Positions 24,416-32,771 of a stretch of DNA of 64,000 nucleotides are shown piece by piece. Both the position numbers and the translations under genes were made by a program. Source of the stretch: Dromiciops gliroides (Eukaryota > Chordata > Mammalia > Microbiotheria > Microbiotheriidae); contig NC_057862.1 in assembly GCF_019393635.1 (NCBI RefSeq), positions 118,994,145 to 119,058,144 on the forward strand, written 5' to 3'. The notes beneath the pieces were generated by a model, which worked only from the letters and a program-made list of their open reading frames with translations, did no database searches and was not told where the DNA came from. Every line of letters begins with the position of its first letter. Position 1 is the stretch's first letter.

Positions 24416-24953
24416 TGTGAGATTTAAAATTGGATATTAGATCATAAATCTCCCCTACTTAACCCTTCCCTTAACTCATCTCCCAGACTAGTAAATGGAA
24501 GAAGCTTCTGGTTTTCTAGATAGAGCCTTTATTGTATATAAGGTGTTGTTGATTAGAAGGATAGGAAAACAGAAATACAGTACAAATCGTCTTAAATCTA
24601 GGCTTAGTCTATATTCCTTATAAAAACTCACCAAACCGATTTAGGCCACCTTTGGAGTGAGTCAGACCGTCCGTGCCGCGCCGCCCGGAGTCCCGCCAAG
24701 CCGGCAAAAAAGGCTCCTCCCCTTCTCTCCACCCCGGAAGTCAAAAAACCCGGCAGGCAGTCTGACATGCGCAGCAGGCGGACTGTACCCGGCAGGCAGT
24801 CTGACATGCGCAGCAGGCGGACTGTACCCGGCAGGCAGTCTGACATGCGCAGCAGGCGGACTGTTCATCTCCTCCCCAAAAGGGTGGTCCTTGAAAAACT
24901 GGCGTCTTTCAGTTATCCTAGCCGACTGTTAAAAACTTTCATATTTTACCACA
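24416..24953 (-). repeat. 3' LTR of the OTU provirus
   Basis: 538 bp, TG...CA ends. On the minus strand: U3 with three 39-bp direct repeats (24749-24864), a TATA-like TTTTTATAAGG (about 24616-24626), AATAAA (24528-24533), then U5. By eye it is identical, base for base, to the 5' LTR at 32230-32767, which implies a recent insertion or later gene conversion. The 65-90-residue frames here are LTR sequence, not genes. Confidence 0.95.
24749..24864 (-). repeat. Triple 39-bp direct repeat in U3 (3' LTR)
   Basis: Three units of 39 bp (24749, 24788, 24827), each with GCGCATG on the minus strand. The same array is at 32563-32678 in the other LTR and, diverged, at 6562-6677 in the solo LTR. Repeats of this kind in U3 usually act as enhancers; the GCGCATG core resembles an NRF1 half-site (inference). 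Confidence 0.85.
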
Positions 24954-24965
24954 TTTCCCCCCTTT
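24954..24965 (-). other. Polypurine tract
   Basis: On the minus strand AAAGGGGGGAAA directly abuts the 3' LTR's TGTGG. This is where plus-strand DNA synthesis would be primed. Confidence 0.9.
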
Positions 24966-26502
24966 GCTTCCTCAAGAAATGGAATGTTTCCTTGATGGAA
25001 CAGTAAAAAGAATATAATAACTTCTGCTGACTAATAATATGCGAACAACAATACAGAAAAGGAAGAGAGGAAAGTTTTGTCCAGAGGGACGATTTTTTTT
25101 CTTTCCTCATGAACCGACGCTTTGACATTAGTCTTGCAAAGGGAGAGCCTCTGCAGAGAGTACATGTTACAGATAGTATATAACAGAAAGGAGATAGTAA
25201 AAGCTAATAAAGCAAAACAGTTCATATAAAGTCTCTGAGTTCTCTTGTCTTCTTGAAGTGATAAGATGTCATCAGGAGGAAACTGGATTCTGGTCTGGAA
25301 AACTGGATTCTGGACTCTGGTCTGGATTCTGGATTCTGGACTCTGGTCTGGAAAGCTGGATTTCTTCTTTAACTGTTTGAATTGCTGTATTTTTTTTTTT
25401 TTTACTAAACCTTAGCATAGCATTTTGCAATCAGTAACACTTTTTACCACCATGTGTCTGGATCAAAGTCAAATTTAGTATGTGTTCATGACACCTGAAA
25501 ATGTTATGGAAAGGTTATCATACCATATCTCATGGTTCCGAGACAGCCAGTGATTGTGCTAGGCCACAGGTGAATTCAACTGAGTGAGATAAAAAGATAA
25601 GTAAGTTCAGTTAAATTAGGTTAAATTAGGAGGGAGAGAGGATGAATACTGGACTGTGCCTAGTAATTGTGCTCTACATAGTCACCATCATAAGCAAACC
25701 ATGGACTTATGTATACCTGTCTCTCCTTTTGTTGCACATATATTCTCTCCAGGGCCTGCATCAGAGTTCACAGCAAGTTAGTCTCTGAAATGATAAGTTT
25801 CCATATTTCTGAAATCTCATTAATTTCACCAAAGACAATATGATGGTAAAAATGTGTGCTATGCTGCATAACTGAGAATATATTAGTGATATATACAATA
25901 ATTCCAAACCATACCCAGAGTATAATGACATATAAATAATAAACGAATGTAAATAGCTGATTATATTAGACATTGTTACATAATCTTCTTTTAGACATTA
26001 TTACATAATCTTCTTTTAGCAATTAGACCACATCATCTTATACATGAATTCTCTAGTATAACAGTAGCAGATACTTAAAGTGGTGATTAATTCATCAAAA
26101 AGAAATAAGACTTCAATAAGCAAGATTCAATATTCAATAGCATATACTTAAAATGCCTTTGAAAAGTCACTTAGTTTACAAAATCGGGTTTTTAAAGAAA
26201 AGCAAAAGAAACAAAAGTAAAAAAAAAAACAAAGCAAAACCAAAAACCAAAAATAAAAGGCAAAAGATTCGCTAAGCACCCTTTTGTGCTCTTAAAGAAT
26301 TTAAAGGTGTGGTGAATTCCAGGTCTTTTCAGTGCCTTTCAAAAGTCAAAACAAAACAAAAAGCAAAAAGGATAAAATAAAAAAAAAAAATAGGTATAGG
26401 GTAGGGAAAAGGGTGGGAGAAATTGAGGTGGGCCAGAAAACTAGGCCATGTGCTTCAGTGCTTTTGCCTGTGGAAGGAAATGCTTGTTAAATTTTAAGGT
26501 AT
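24966..26502 (-). other. Provirus 3' region without env
   Basis: The 1.5 kb between the pol stop and the purine tract, where env normally lies, holds no frame longer than about 70 codons. It includes a small minus-strand ATG frame at 25031-25225 (64 aa, hydrophobic start MNCFALLAFTISFLLYTIC) with a counterpart in the second provirus at 62282-62476, a hydrophobic 70-aa frame at 25761-25973, and a TGGATTCTGG-type minisatellite at about 25280-25355. The first several hundred bases align with the second provirus. No env surface or transmembrane motif was found. Confidence 0.8.
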
Positions 26503-29500
26503 TTAAGCTGCTAGAGTTTGGGGTATGCCACATTGTTTTAACTGGTTCCCCAATTCTCTGCATGCCAAAGTGGCAGGGGTTTCTGAATTGTCATTGATCT
26601 TTCTAATGCTGTCATAATGTTCTTTATGGTAGAAAATGTGGAGTTCTCTAGCATCAGTTTTGTCTGTGCCACTGATTTTCAATAAAGGCTGATTTAATTG
26701 ATGAACCACAACATTCAGCTGATGCTGCTTAGCAAATGCTACAATTGAATCATTTCCTCCCCACTTTCCAAATTTCTTTAATTCATCAACATATTCTTCA
26801 AAAGGGGAGTCATTTACTATAAAAGACTCAAACTCTTGTCTATGGTTAATCATATAAGAAGCAGCTTCTTGTCTGTGTCTGAGATGATTTCTACAGTGAC
26901 CTTCTAGCTGGTCTGCTAAAGCCCTAAAAAGGCAATTTCCGTCTCCTGATACTTTACGAAGACTGAGTCCCAAAGCATTTAACTGATCAGTGGGATTATT
27001 AAATGGGAACTGCCTTTTTCCTCTGAACTCTCTTTGCTCTTTAACAGTTGCTATCTTTAGGGTTTTTACCTCTTTAGCGTCTACCTCAGGTCTATCTGAA
27101 ATCTCTTCACCTATGAATGGTGCAGGCTTTATATGAGAGCAATGAATCCATGAGTCTTTTTCACCAATTTTAATGGCAGTAGGAGTTGTCAATAATACCT
27201 GAAAAGGTCCTTCCCAGGCAGGTTGAGTTCCACTGGTTTTCTGAAAATTCTTTACATATATTTTATCTCCTGGGTTGAAGTTATGCAATGAAAAGTCTAA
27301 TGGTCCTGCCTGGACCACAGCTCCTGCCTCATGGAGTTCACGTAGCCTGGTCTGTAATTCCTGTATATAGGAAGCAACAGAAGTATCACCTCCCACCAGT
27401 GATGTATAAACTGGGGAAAAAGTTTTAGCTTGGATAGGAGGGTGACCAAAAAGCATTTCATAAGGAGATATATGAAGTTCTCCTCTTGGTCTACTTCGTA
27501 GATAGAATAATGCCAATGGTAGAACATCAGGCCATTTCAAATGGGTTTCAGTACATAATTTGCCAATCATACTCTTAAGCTCTTTATTCATACGTTCGAC
27601 TTGGCCTGAACTTTGTGGATGGTAGGGCGTGTGGAATTTTGGAGTCACTCCCAAGAAAGAATAGATTTGGGATAAAATCGAATCAGTGAAATGTGTGCCT
27701 TTGTCAGAATCGATGCGGGCTGGTGGGCCAAAACGAGGTACTATCTCTTTAAGAAGAATTTTGGCAACAAAGGCAGCTGTGGCTCGGGGGCTGGGAAAGG
27801 CCTCCACCCACCGAGTGAGCTGATCAACTATAACAAGGCAAAATTTATAATGTCCTGCTTTTGGCATAGTAATATAATCAATTTGTAAGTGCTCAAAAGG
27901 TGTATATGCTAGAGGACGCCCTCCATAAGCTTTGGCCTTAAAAGCATACTGATTATAAGACTGACATGTGGAGCAGCCCGAGCAGATTCGAGATGCTGTA
28001 TTAGTCACACCTGGTGCTATCCAGGTTCTCTTAATAGAGTCTACAATGCCTTGTGTACCAAAATGGCCTTTTCTGTGAACAGAGAGGCATACCTGGTGGT
28101 AGAATTTCCGGGGAAGAAATGGCTTACCTTCCGGAGACACCCAGATGCCATTGATCTGTTTCGCCTTAAATTTCTTTTTCCACTTTTCTACTTCAGAATC
28201 GTCATAGGTTAGGTTGGAAGGAATATCCTCAGAAGGTGAAAGGTTAAATACATGTTCAGGAGCTTCTAATGCAGCTAGCTTGGCTGCAGAATCGGCTCGT
28301 GCATTTCCCTTTGAAACAGGATCACTATTCCCTGTGTGGGCAGGGCAATGTACAACGGCTAGGGAAGAAGGCAGTTTTAGGGCATCTAAGAGGTCCTTGA
28401 TAAGGTCCCCATTGGCAATAGCCTTGCCCGAGGATGTTAGAAAGCCTCGTTGACGCCAAATCATACCAATAAAGTGGCATATGCCAAAGCCATATTTCGA
28501 GTCAGTAAAAATGGTGGCACTCTTATCTTTAGCTATATTACAGGCCTGTGTAAGAGCCACAAGTTCAGCAGCCTGTGCACTAAAATGGGAAGGCAGAGAA
28601 GCTGCCCAGAGGGTGTCATAATCAGAAACTACAGCAGCTCCAGTAAAACGGGTTCCCTCTCTCATAAATGAGGAACCATCTGTATAGAGGACAAGATCAG
28701 GATTTTCTAAAGGTGTATCAAAAAGATCATCACGGGGTTTTTCAGCCATATCAACTAAAGAAGCACAGTCATGCAACGGTTCCCCCGAGAATGGTAAATT
28801 AGGGAGTAGTGTTGCTGGATTAAGAACTGTGCAGCGTTTTAAAGTGATATTCTCATTACCTAACAGGGTTATTTCATACTTAGCCAGCCTTTGATCTGAA
28901 AAGGCTTGTGTCCTGTGACGTAGTAAGAGAGCCTCCACTTCGTGAGGGCATTGCACAGTTAGAGGGTTACCTAGGACCAAATCAGAGGCTTTTTCTACCA
29001 AAAGCGCTGTGGCCGCCACTGCTCTAAGGCAAGGTGGCACTCCAGCCGCTACAGGGTCCAGCTGAATTGAATAGTAGGCTATAGGACGCTGGTTAGGCCC
29101 CAGTGACTGAGTCAGGACTCCAGAAGCCACCCCCCTTTGTTCATGCACAAAGAGAGTGAAAGGCTTACTATAATCTGGCAGTCCTAGGGCAGGTGCTGAT
29201 AACAAGGCCCGTTTTAATTCTTTTATGGCTGAGAGATGCTGGGGATCCAACTGTAAACTGTCTGGAACAGAACTTTTTGTAAGAGCTATGAGGGGTTTAG
29301 TAATTTCACCAAAAGAGGGTATCCATTGTCTACAGTACCCAGCTGCTCCCAGAATGGCTCTCAACTGCCTCTTAGTAGTGGGGGCAGAGAGTTGTTGAAT
29401 GGCCTGGACTCTCTTAGAAGAGACAGAGCGAGTTCCAGCAGCCAAAATAAATCCTAAATATTCTACCTGGGGCAAACACCATTGTACCTTTGTCTTGGAA

Positions 29501-30681
29501 ACCTTGTGTCCTCTCTTGTGCAGCTCCAGCAGTAAGTGACGGCTATCTTCCTGACAAATTTCAGCATTAGGAGAGGCCAAAAGTAAGTCATCAACATATT
29601 GTACTAGTATGGAGCCCTTAAAGGTAATAGAGGCCAGATCCTGCTGTAAAATTTGGGAAAATAATGTGGGACTGTCTACAAATCCCTGTGGGAGTCTAGT
29701 CCAGGTCCACTGTCTATTTTTCCAGGTAAAAGCAAATAAATATTGGAAGTCCTCATGTACTGGTATGGAGAAAAAGGCAGAGCAAAGGTCTACCACTGTG
29801 AAACATGTAGATTCATAGGGAATCGATGAAATTATCGTAGCCGGGTTTGGAACTATGGAATGTCTAGGAATAACATAATTATTAATCGCTCTAAGATCTT
29901 GCACAAAACGATAAACAGGTTTACCATCTGGCCCAGGCTTGGGTTTTTTAACTGGCAAAATGGGAGTATTGCATGGAGAGTGATGACATGGAATAATAAT
30001 ACCCTGGCTTTTCAAAGCCTCAATTATAGGGGTGATCCCTTCTATTGCTTCCCTAGACAATGGATACTGTGGAATGGAGGGGGGTGGTCCCCCCTTAACT
30101 TTAAAGGTAACAGGCATGGCAGACTTAAGGAGCCCCACCTCATTAGGGGATGAGGCCCATAAAGACTCAGGAATGTCAGAGGGGATTTTGGATACCTCCC
30201 CTGCTGTTCCTTGAGCTTCTGTAAGTAAAATTGGTAATAAATGAACAGTATCCTCTGGCAATTGTAAGGAGACAGCCCCATCTGGAGCACAAGATATGGT
30301 TGCTCTAAGCTTGCAAAGGAGATCACGACCTAATAAATTTACAGGGGCATCAGGCATGAGTAAAAATGAATGTTCCACTGTTAAGGGCCCCATAGATACC
30401 ATGCGAGGATTCAATTTTGCCACTCTCTGGCTCTTTCCTGAGACTCCCACTACATTCAAAAATCCTACAGGTCTACACCCAGCATCTGGTTTGCTTACTA
30501 ATACTGATTTAGAGGCTCCTGTGTCTAGCAGACAATCATAATAAGTCTCCCCCACTTTTAAGGTGACATGTGGTTCATTACTCTGGGGAGGTGAATGGAC
30601 TGGCACAAGTGCATTCAAAAAATCCGGATCTGGGAATATATGGCTTTCATTATCTATGTTCCATTCCTCCCCAAGACACCA
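26503..30681 (-). CDS. pol: Retroviral Pro-Pol with C-terminal OTU domain
   Basis: Open from just after the gag TGA to the stop at 26503, 1392 codons; no ATG start is needed because it shares gag's frame. Numbering below starts at the Leu codon at 30616-30618 (residue 1 of the remaining 1371). Protease: LDTGAS at 31-36 and LLGRDLL at 95-101. Reverse transcriptase: VVDL Asp277, LPQGF at 309-313, YVDD at 341-344. RNase H: catalytic Asp647 (YTDGSS), Glu685, Asp706 and Asp776. Integrase: HHCC zinc site (His848, His852, Cys882, Cys885), DDE triad Asp914, Asp972, Glu1008 with 35 residues between the last two, and the [11 protein letters not shown] motif at 1135-1145. From about 1210 the frame passes without a break into an OTU cysteine protease domain (1213-1351). 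All key residues are present and no frameshift or stop is seen, so the enzyme set looks functional. Confidence 0.97.
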   Translation of the reverse strand, partial: WCLGEEWNIDNESHIFPDPDFLNALVPVHSPPQSNEPHVTLKVGETYYDCLLDTGASKSVLVSKPDAGCRPVGFLNVVGVSGKSQRVAKLNPRMVSMGPLTVEHSFLLMPDAPVNLLGRDLLCKLRATISCAPDGAVSLQLPEDTVHLLPILLTEAQGTAGEVSKIPSDIPESLWASSPNEVGLLKSAMPVTFKVKGGPPPSIPQYPLSREAIEGITPIIEALKSQGIIIPCHHSPCNTPILPVKKPKPGPDGKPVYRFVQDLRAINNYVIPRHSIVPNPATIISSIPYESTCFTVVDLCSAFFSIPVHEDFQYLFAFTWKNRQWTWTRLPQGFVDSPTLFSQILQQDLASITFKGSILVQYVDDLLLASPNAEICQEDSRHLLLELHKRGHKVSKTKVQWCLPQVEYLGFILAAGTRSVSSKRVQAIQQLSAPTTKRQLRAILGAAGYCRQWIPSFGEITKPLIALTKSSVPDSLQLDPQHLSAIKELKRALLSAPALGLPDYSKPFTLFVHEQRGVASGVLTQSLGPNQRPIAYYSIQLDPVAAGVPPCLRAVAATALLVEKASDLVLGNPLTVQCPHEVEALLLRHRTQAFSDQRLAKYEITLLGNENITLKRCTVLNPATLLPNLPFSGEPLHDCASLVDMAEKPRDDLFDTPLENPDLVLYTDGSSFMREGTRFTGAAVVSDYDTLWAASLPSHFSAQAAELVALTQACNIAKDKSATIFTDSKYGFGICHFIGMIWRQRGFLTSSGKAIANGDLIKDLLDALKLPSSLAVVHCPAHTGNSDPVSKGNARADSAAKLAALEAPEHVFNLSPSEDIPSNLTYDDSEVEKWKKKFKAKQINGIWVSPEGKPFLPRKFYHQVCLSVHRKGHFGTQGIVDSIKRTWIAPGVTNTASRICSGCSTCQSYNQYAFKAKAYGGRPLAYTPFEHLQIDYITMPKAGHYKFCLVIVDQLTRWVEAFPSPRATAAFVAKILLKEIVPRFGPPARIDSDKGTHFTDSILSQIYSFLGVTPKFHTPYHPQSSGQVERMNKELKSMIGKLCTETHLKWPDVLPLALFYLRSRPRGELHISPYEMLFGHPPIQAKTFSPVYTSLVGGDTSVASYIQELQTRLRELHEAGAVVQAGPLDFSLHNFNPGDKIYVKNFQKTSGTQPAWEGPFQVLLTTPTAIKIGEKDSWIHCSHIKPAPFIGEEISDRPEVDAKEVKTLKIATVKEQREFRGKRQFPFNNPTDQLNALGLSLRKVSGDGNCLFRALADQLEGHCRNHLRHRQEAASYMINHRQEFESFIVNDSPFEEYVDELKKFGKWGGNDSIVAFAKQHQLNVVVHQLNQPLLKISGTDKTDARELHIFYHKEHYDSIRKINDNSETPATLACRELGNQLKQCGIPQTLAA
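26566..26982 (-). other. Captured OTU deubiquitinase domain (OTUD3-like)
   Basis: Residues 1213-1351 of the Pol frame. It starts [20 protein letters not shown] and holds the OTU catalytic Cys in GDGNC (Cys1229, codon 26932-26934) with Asp1226, the [11 protein letters not shown] block, QLNVVVHQL, and the catalytic His in EHYDSI (His1334), followed by RKINDNSE. These blocks recall vertebrate OTUD3 much more than other OTU families. Known OTUD3 removes ubiquitin chains from several host proteins. Host OTUD3 is a multi-exon gene, while this copy is continuous, so capture from spliced RNA is the simple explanation. Only the OTU part is present; the later UBA-like region of OTUD3 is not recognised. 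Confidence 0.93.
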
Positions 30682-30684
30682 TCA
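30682..30684 (-). promoter_or_regulatory. In-frame TGA between gag and pol (readthrough site)
   Basis: Gag ends in TGA, and the next 21 codons in the same frame are all sense, joining directly to the protease. Gammaretroviruses express Pol by suppression of a gag stop in the same frame, so readthrough is the likely mechanism here. The stop is TGA rather than TAG, followed by TGG. Confidence 0.75.
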
Positions 30685-32031
30685 TTCCTGTGTCCTCTTC
30701 TGAGGGGGGTCTTGGTTACCATTATTCTGGTACTGCCTTTCTGTATTCCTCCAAAAAGATCTATTTCTATTTTGATTTCGCCTGTAATTAGAATTAGAAT
30801 TTCTTCTCCAAGTCCTACACTCTCTCAATTCATGCCCCTCCTTACGACAGTAACAACACACCTTAGTGTCCTTGTTCCAGTGTCCACATGGCTGACTAGG
30901 AATCGCTGGTGCCAGAATGCTCTGTTTAGGGTGATCTGGATCTTCCTCACGTGAGTCAAAGACATAATTTGCAAGTTCCTTAATTCTATCTACTGAGAGA
31001 TTTCTCCAGTCTGGACATTGTTTCAGAAAGTATCTGCGTATTTCTGGCAGTGAATTATAAACAAATGTGTTGAGAATGATACAGGAATCTCTTAAATCTA
31101 CTGGATCCAATCTGGTGTACTGTCTAGCGGCCTCACAAAGTCTATCATAAAATCTGTTTGGTCTTTCATTAGCCTCCTGAGGTAGGCTTAAAAATTTCTG
31201 CCAGTTTTCCGGTTTTCTAGAGCAAGATTCCATTCCCTTCAGAAGTGTTTCTCTAGCATCTTTTAATCTTTGGAAATCCCTATCATCATTATAATTCCAC
31301 TCTGGATCCTTTAGAGGCCATTCCACATCGGCCTTACCTTTCGCAACAAGGGCATTTCCTGCTGAGATAATATCTGTAATCTCAGTTGGGGACAGTAAAG
31401 TTTCCAAAAGGCAAGTAACATCAGCCCAACTGGGTTGATATGCATTAAATATAGTCCTTAACTGTGAAATTACAGTGTTTGGATTTTTCTCAAAACTAGG
31501 GATGATTGATTTCCATGCGCTCAAGTCACTTGGTCTAAAGGGGCTATATTTTCTGACTTGAATTGGCACTCCCTTCTTACTATGTTCTATAGCTTCCTGC
31601 AGAGGGAGTAGTTTCTGCTGATCTGATTCTGAACTTGGATCATCTCTAGTAGAAACAGCCATTTTGAGGTCTCTCTCCATATGTGAGAGTTTCCCCCACA
31701 TCATAACAATGATAATAACAAAAACAATGATAATAACAAAAACAAAAAAAAAACAACAAAAAAAAATAAAATCCTTAGTCGTATGAACTATGGATGTGGT
31801 ATTAAAAGGTATTTCAATTGCAGGCATAAAATTTCTACTTATATTAAACGTATTTTCCCAAAGATTCTCACGTATACTATTATACAAAAGACCTTTTGCT
31901 GCCTGAATGAGGAAAAAACCAATAATGTTATGAAGGACCATTGAGTAAACTATTCCTCTAAGTCGGGATGTTATGCTGTCCCAATACATTCCGATGAGAA
32001 AAATCAAAGGGATGGTAGAATATTCGAGCAT
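30682..32031 (-). CDS. gag: Retroviral Gag polyprotein with hydrophobic N-terminus
   Basis: 449 residues from ATG (32029-32031) to TGA (30682-30684). The capsid region (about 165-360) has the gammaretroviral p30 flavour, including a major-homology-like stretch (LPQEANERPNRFYDRLCEAA, 283-302). The nucleocapsid has one zinc knuckle, Cys392, Cys395, His400, Cys405 (CX2CX4HX4C), followed by an Arg/Asn-rich basic tail. The N-terminus is odd: no Met-Gly for myristoylation but hydrophobic stretches at about 7-18, 29-50 and a long one at 88-112, with sequons NIS (64) and NTT (77). A matrix domain of usual type is not evident. An internal ATG at Met124 could start a conventional cytosolic Gag, with the longer form being a membrane variant; this is inference. 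Confidence 0.93.
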   Translation of the reverse strand: MLEYSTIPLIFLIGMYWDSITSRLRGIVYSMVLHNIIGFFLIQAAKGLLYNSIRENLWENTFNISRNFMPAIEIPFNTTSIVHTTKDFIFFCCFFFVFVIIIVFVIIIVMMWGKLSHMERDLKMAVSTRDDPSSESDQQKLLPLQEAIEHSKKGVPIQVRKYSPFRPSDLSAWKSIIPSFEKNPNTVISQLRTIFNAYQPSWADVTCLLETLLSPTEITDIISAGNALVAKGKADVEWPLKDPEWNYNDDRDFQRLKDARETLLKGMESCSRKPENWQKFLSLPQEANERPNRFYDRLCEAARQYTRLDPVDLRDSCIILNTFVYNSLPEIRRYFLKQCPDWRNLSVDRIKELANYVFDSREEDPDHPKQSILAPAIPSQPCGHWNKDTKVCCYCRKEGHELRECRTWRRNSNSNYRRNQNRNRSFWRNTERQYQNNGNQDPPQKRTQE

Positions 32032-32208
32032 CTTGCCCTTTAAACTGGGCTGGCTTTTCTGTTTAAAGCAAGACTTTTAGAGGCTTAAAGTCTTTAAGGG
32101 AGATTAGACAAAGGGAAAGTCCGCGGGGGGGGGGGGGGGGGGTATTTGGAAAATCCACCGAATTAGCCGGCTTATGGCCAAACTAGGGAGGGTGGGAGGG
32201 TCCTTAAG
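32032..32208 (-). other. Provirus 5' leader
   Basis: About 180 bases between the primer-binding site and gag ATG, where the packaging signal would lie. It contains an 18-base run of G on the + strand (32125-32142), that is C18 in the viral RNA. Confidence 0.6.
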
Positions 32209-32226
32209 GTCCCTTCGGGGTCGCCA
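32209..32226 (-). other. Primer-binding site, tRNA-Arg type
   Basis: Three bases after the 5' LTR the minus strand reads TGGCGACCCCGAAGGGAC. This matches the complement of a tRNA-Arg (UCG/CCG type) 3' end with CCA at 17 of 18 positions, as judged from memory of the tRNA. Confidence 0.75.
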
Positions 32227-32229
32227 AAC

Positions 32230-32767
32230 TGTGAGATTTAAAATTGGATATTAGATCATAAATCTCCCCTACTTAACCCTTCCCTTAACTCATCTCCCAG
32301 ACTAGTAAATGGAAGAAGCTTCTGGTTTTCTAGATAGAGCCTTTATTGTATATAAGGTGTTGTTGATTAGAAGGATAGGAAAACAGAAATACAGTACAAA
32401 TCGTCTTAAATCTAGGCTTAGTCTATATTCCTTATAAAAACTCACCAAACCGATTTAGGCCACCTTTGGAGTGAGTCAGACCGTCCGTGCCGCGCCGCCC
32501 GGAGTCCCGCCAAGCCGGCAAAAAAGGCTCCTCCCCTTCTCTCCACCCCGGAAGTCAAAAAACCCGGCAGGCAGTCTGACATGCGCAGCAGGCGGACTGT
32601 ACCCGGCAGGCAGTCTGACATGCGCAGCAGGCGGACTGTACCCGGCAGGCAGTCTGACATGCGCAGCAGGCGGACTGTTCATCTCCTCCCCAAAAGGGTG
32701 GTCCTTGAAAAACTGGCGTCTTTCAGTTATCCTAGCCGACTGTTAAAAACTTTCATATTTTACCACA
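32230..32767 (-). repeat. 5' LTR of the OTU provirus
   Basis: 538 bp and, by eye, identical to the 3' LTR. It holds the same U3 triple repeat (32563-32678), TATA-like box and AATAAA (32342-32347). It is the provirus promoter and transcribes leftward, away from MTHFS. Confidence 0.95.
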
Positions 32768-32771
32768 TGAT
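32768..32771 (+). repeat. Target-site duplication, right copy (TGAT)
   Basis: Matches 24412-24415. Confidence 0.9.

Larger units (their letters stand above)
24416..32767 (-). mobile_element. Endogenous retrovirus with Pol-OTU fusion, apparently intact gag-pol
   Basis: An 8352-bp provirus on the minus strand. Order in its own direction: 5' LTR (32230-32767), primer-binding site, leader, gag, in-frame TGA, pro-pol with a C-terminal OTU domain, about 1.5 kb without a long frame, purine tract, 3' LTR (24416-24953). The 4-bp direct repeat TGAT flanks it (24412-24415 and 32768-32771). The gag-pol layout, the 4-bp duplication, the single CCHC knuckle and the integrase C-terminal motif ([14 protein letters not shown]) point to a gammaretrovirus-like (class I) element. 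No env frame is present, so it would move within cells or need help in trans. It lies about 6.3 kb past the BCL2A1 stop and 3.7 kb before the MTHFS start, antisense to both. Confidence 0.96.

Noticed and set aside
24749-24864. Regularly repeated 39-bp units suggestive of a CRISPR-like array
   Set aside because: Units are directly adjacent with no spacers, sit in LTR U3 of an animal retrovirus, and recur in each LTR copy; they are enhancer-type repeats.
26503-26982. OTU region as an assembly chimera or a separate host gene
   Set aside because: The frame is continuous with integrase, ends before a retroviral 3' region and polypurine tract, and lies well inside two matching LTRs; a chimera cannot be fully excluded without reads.
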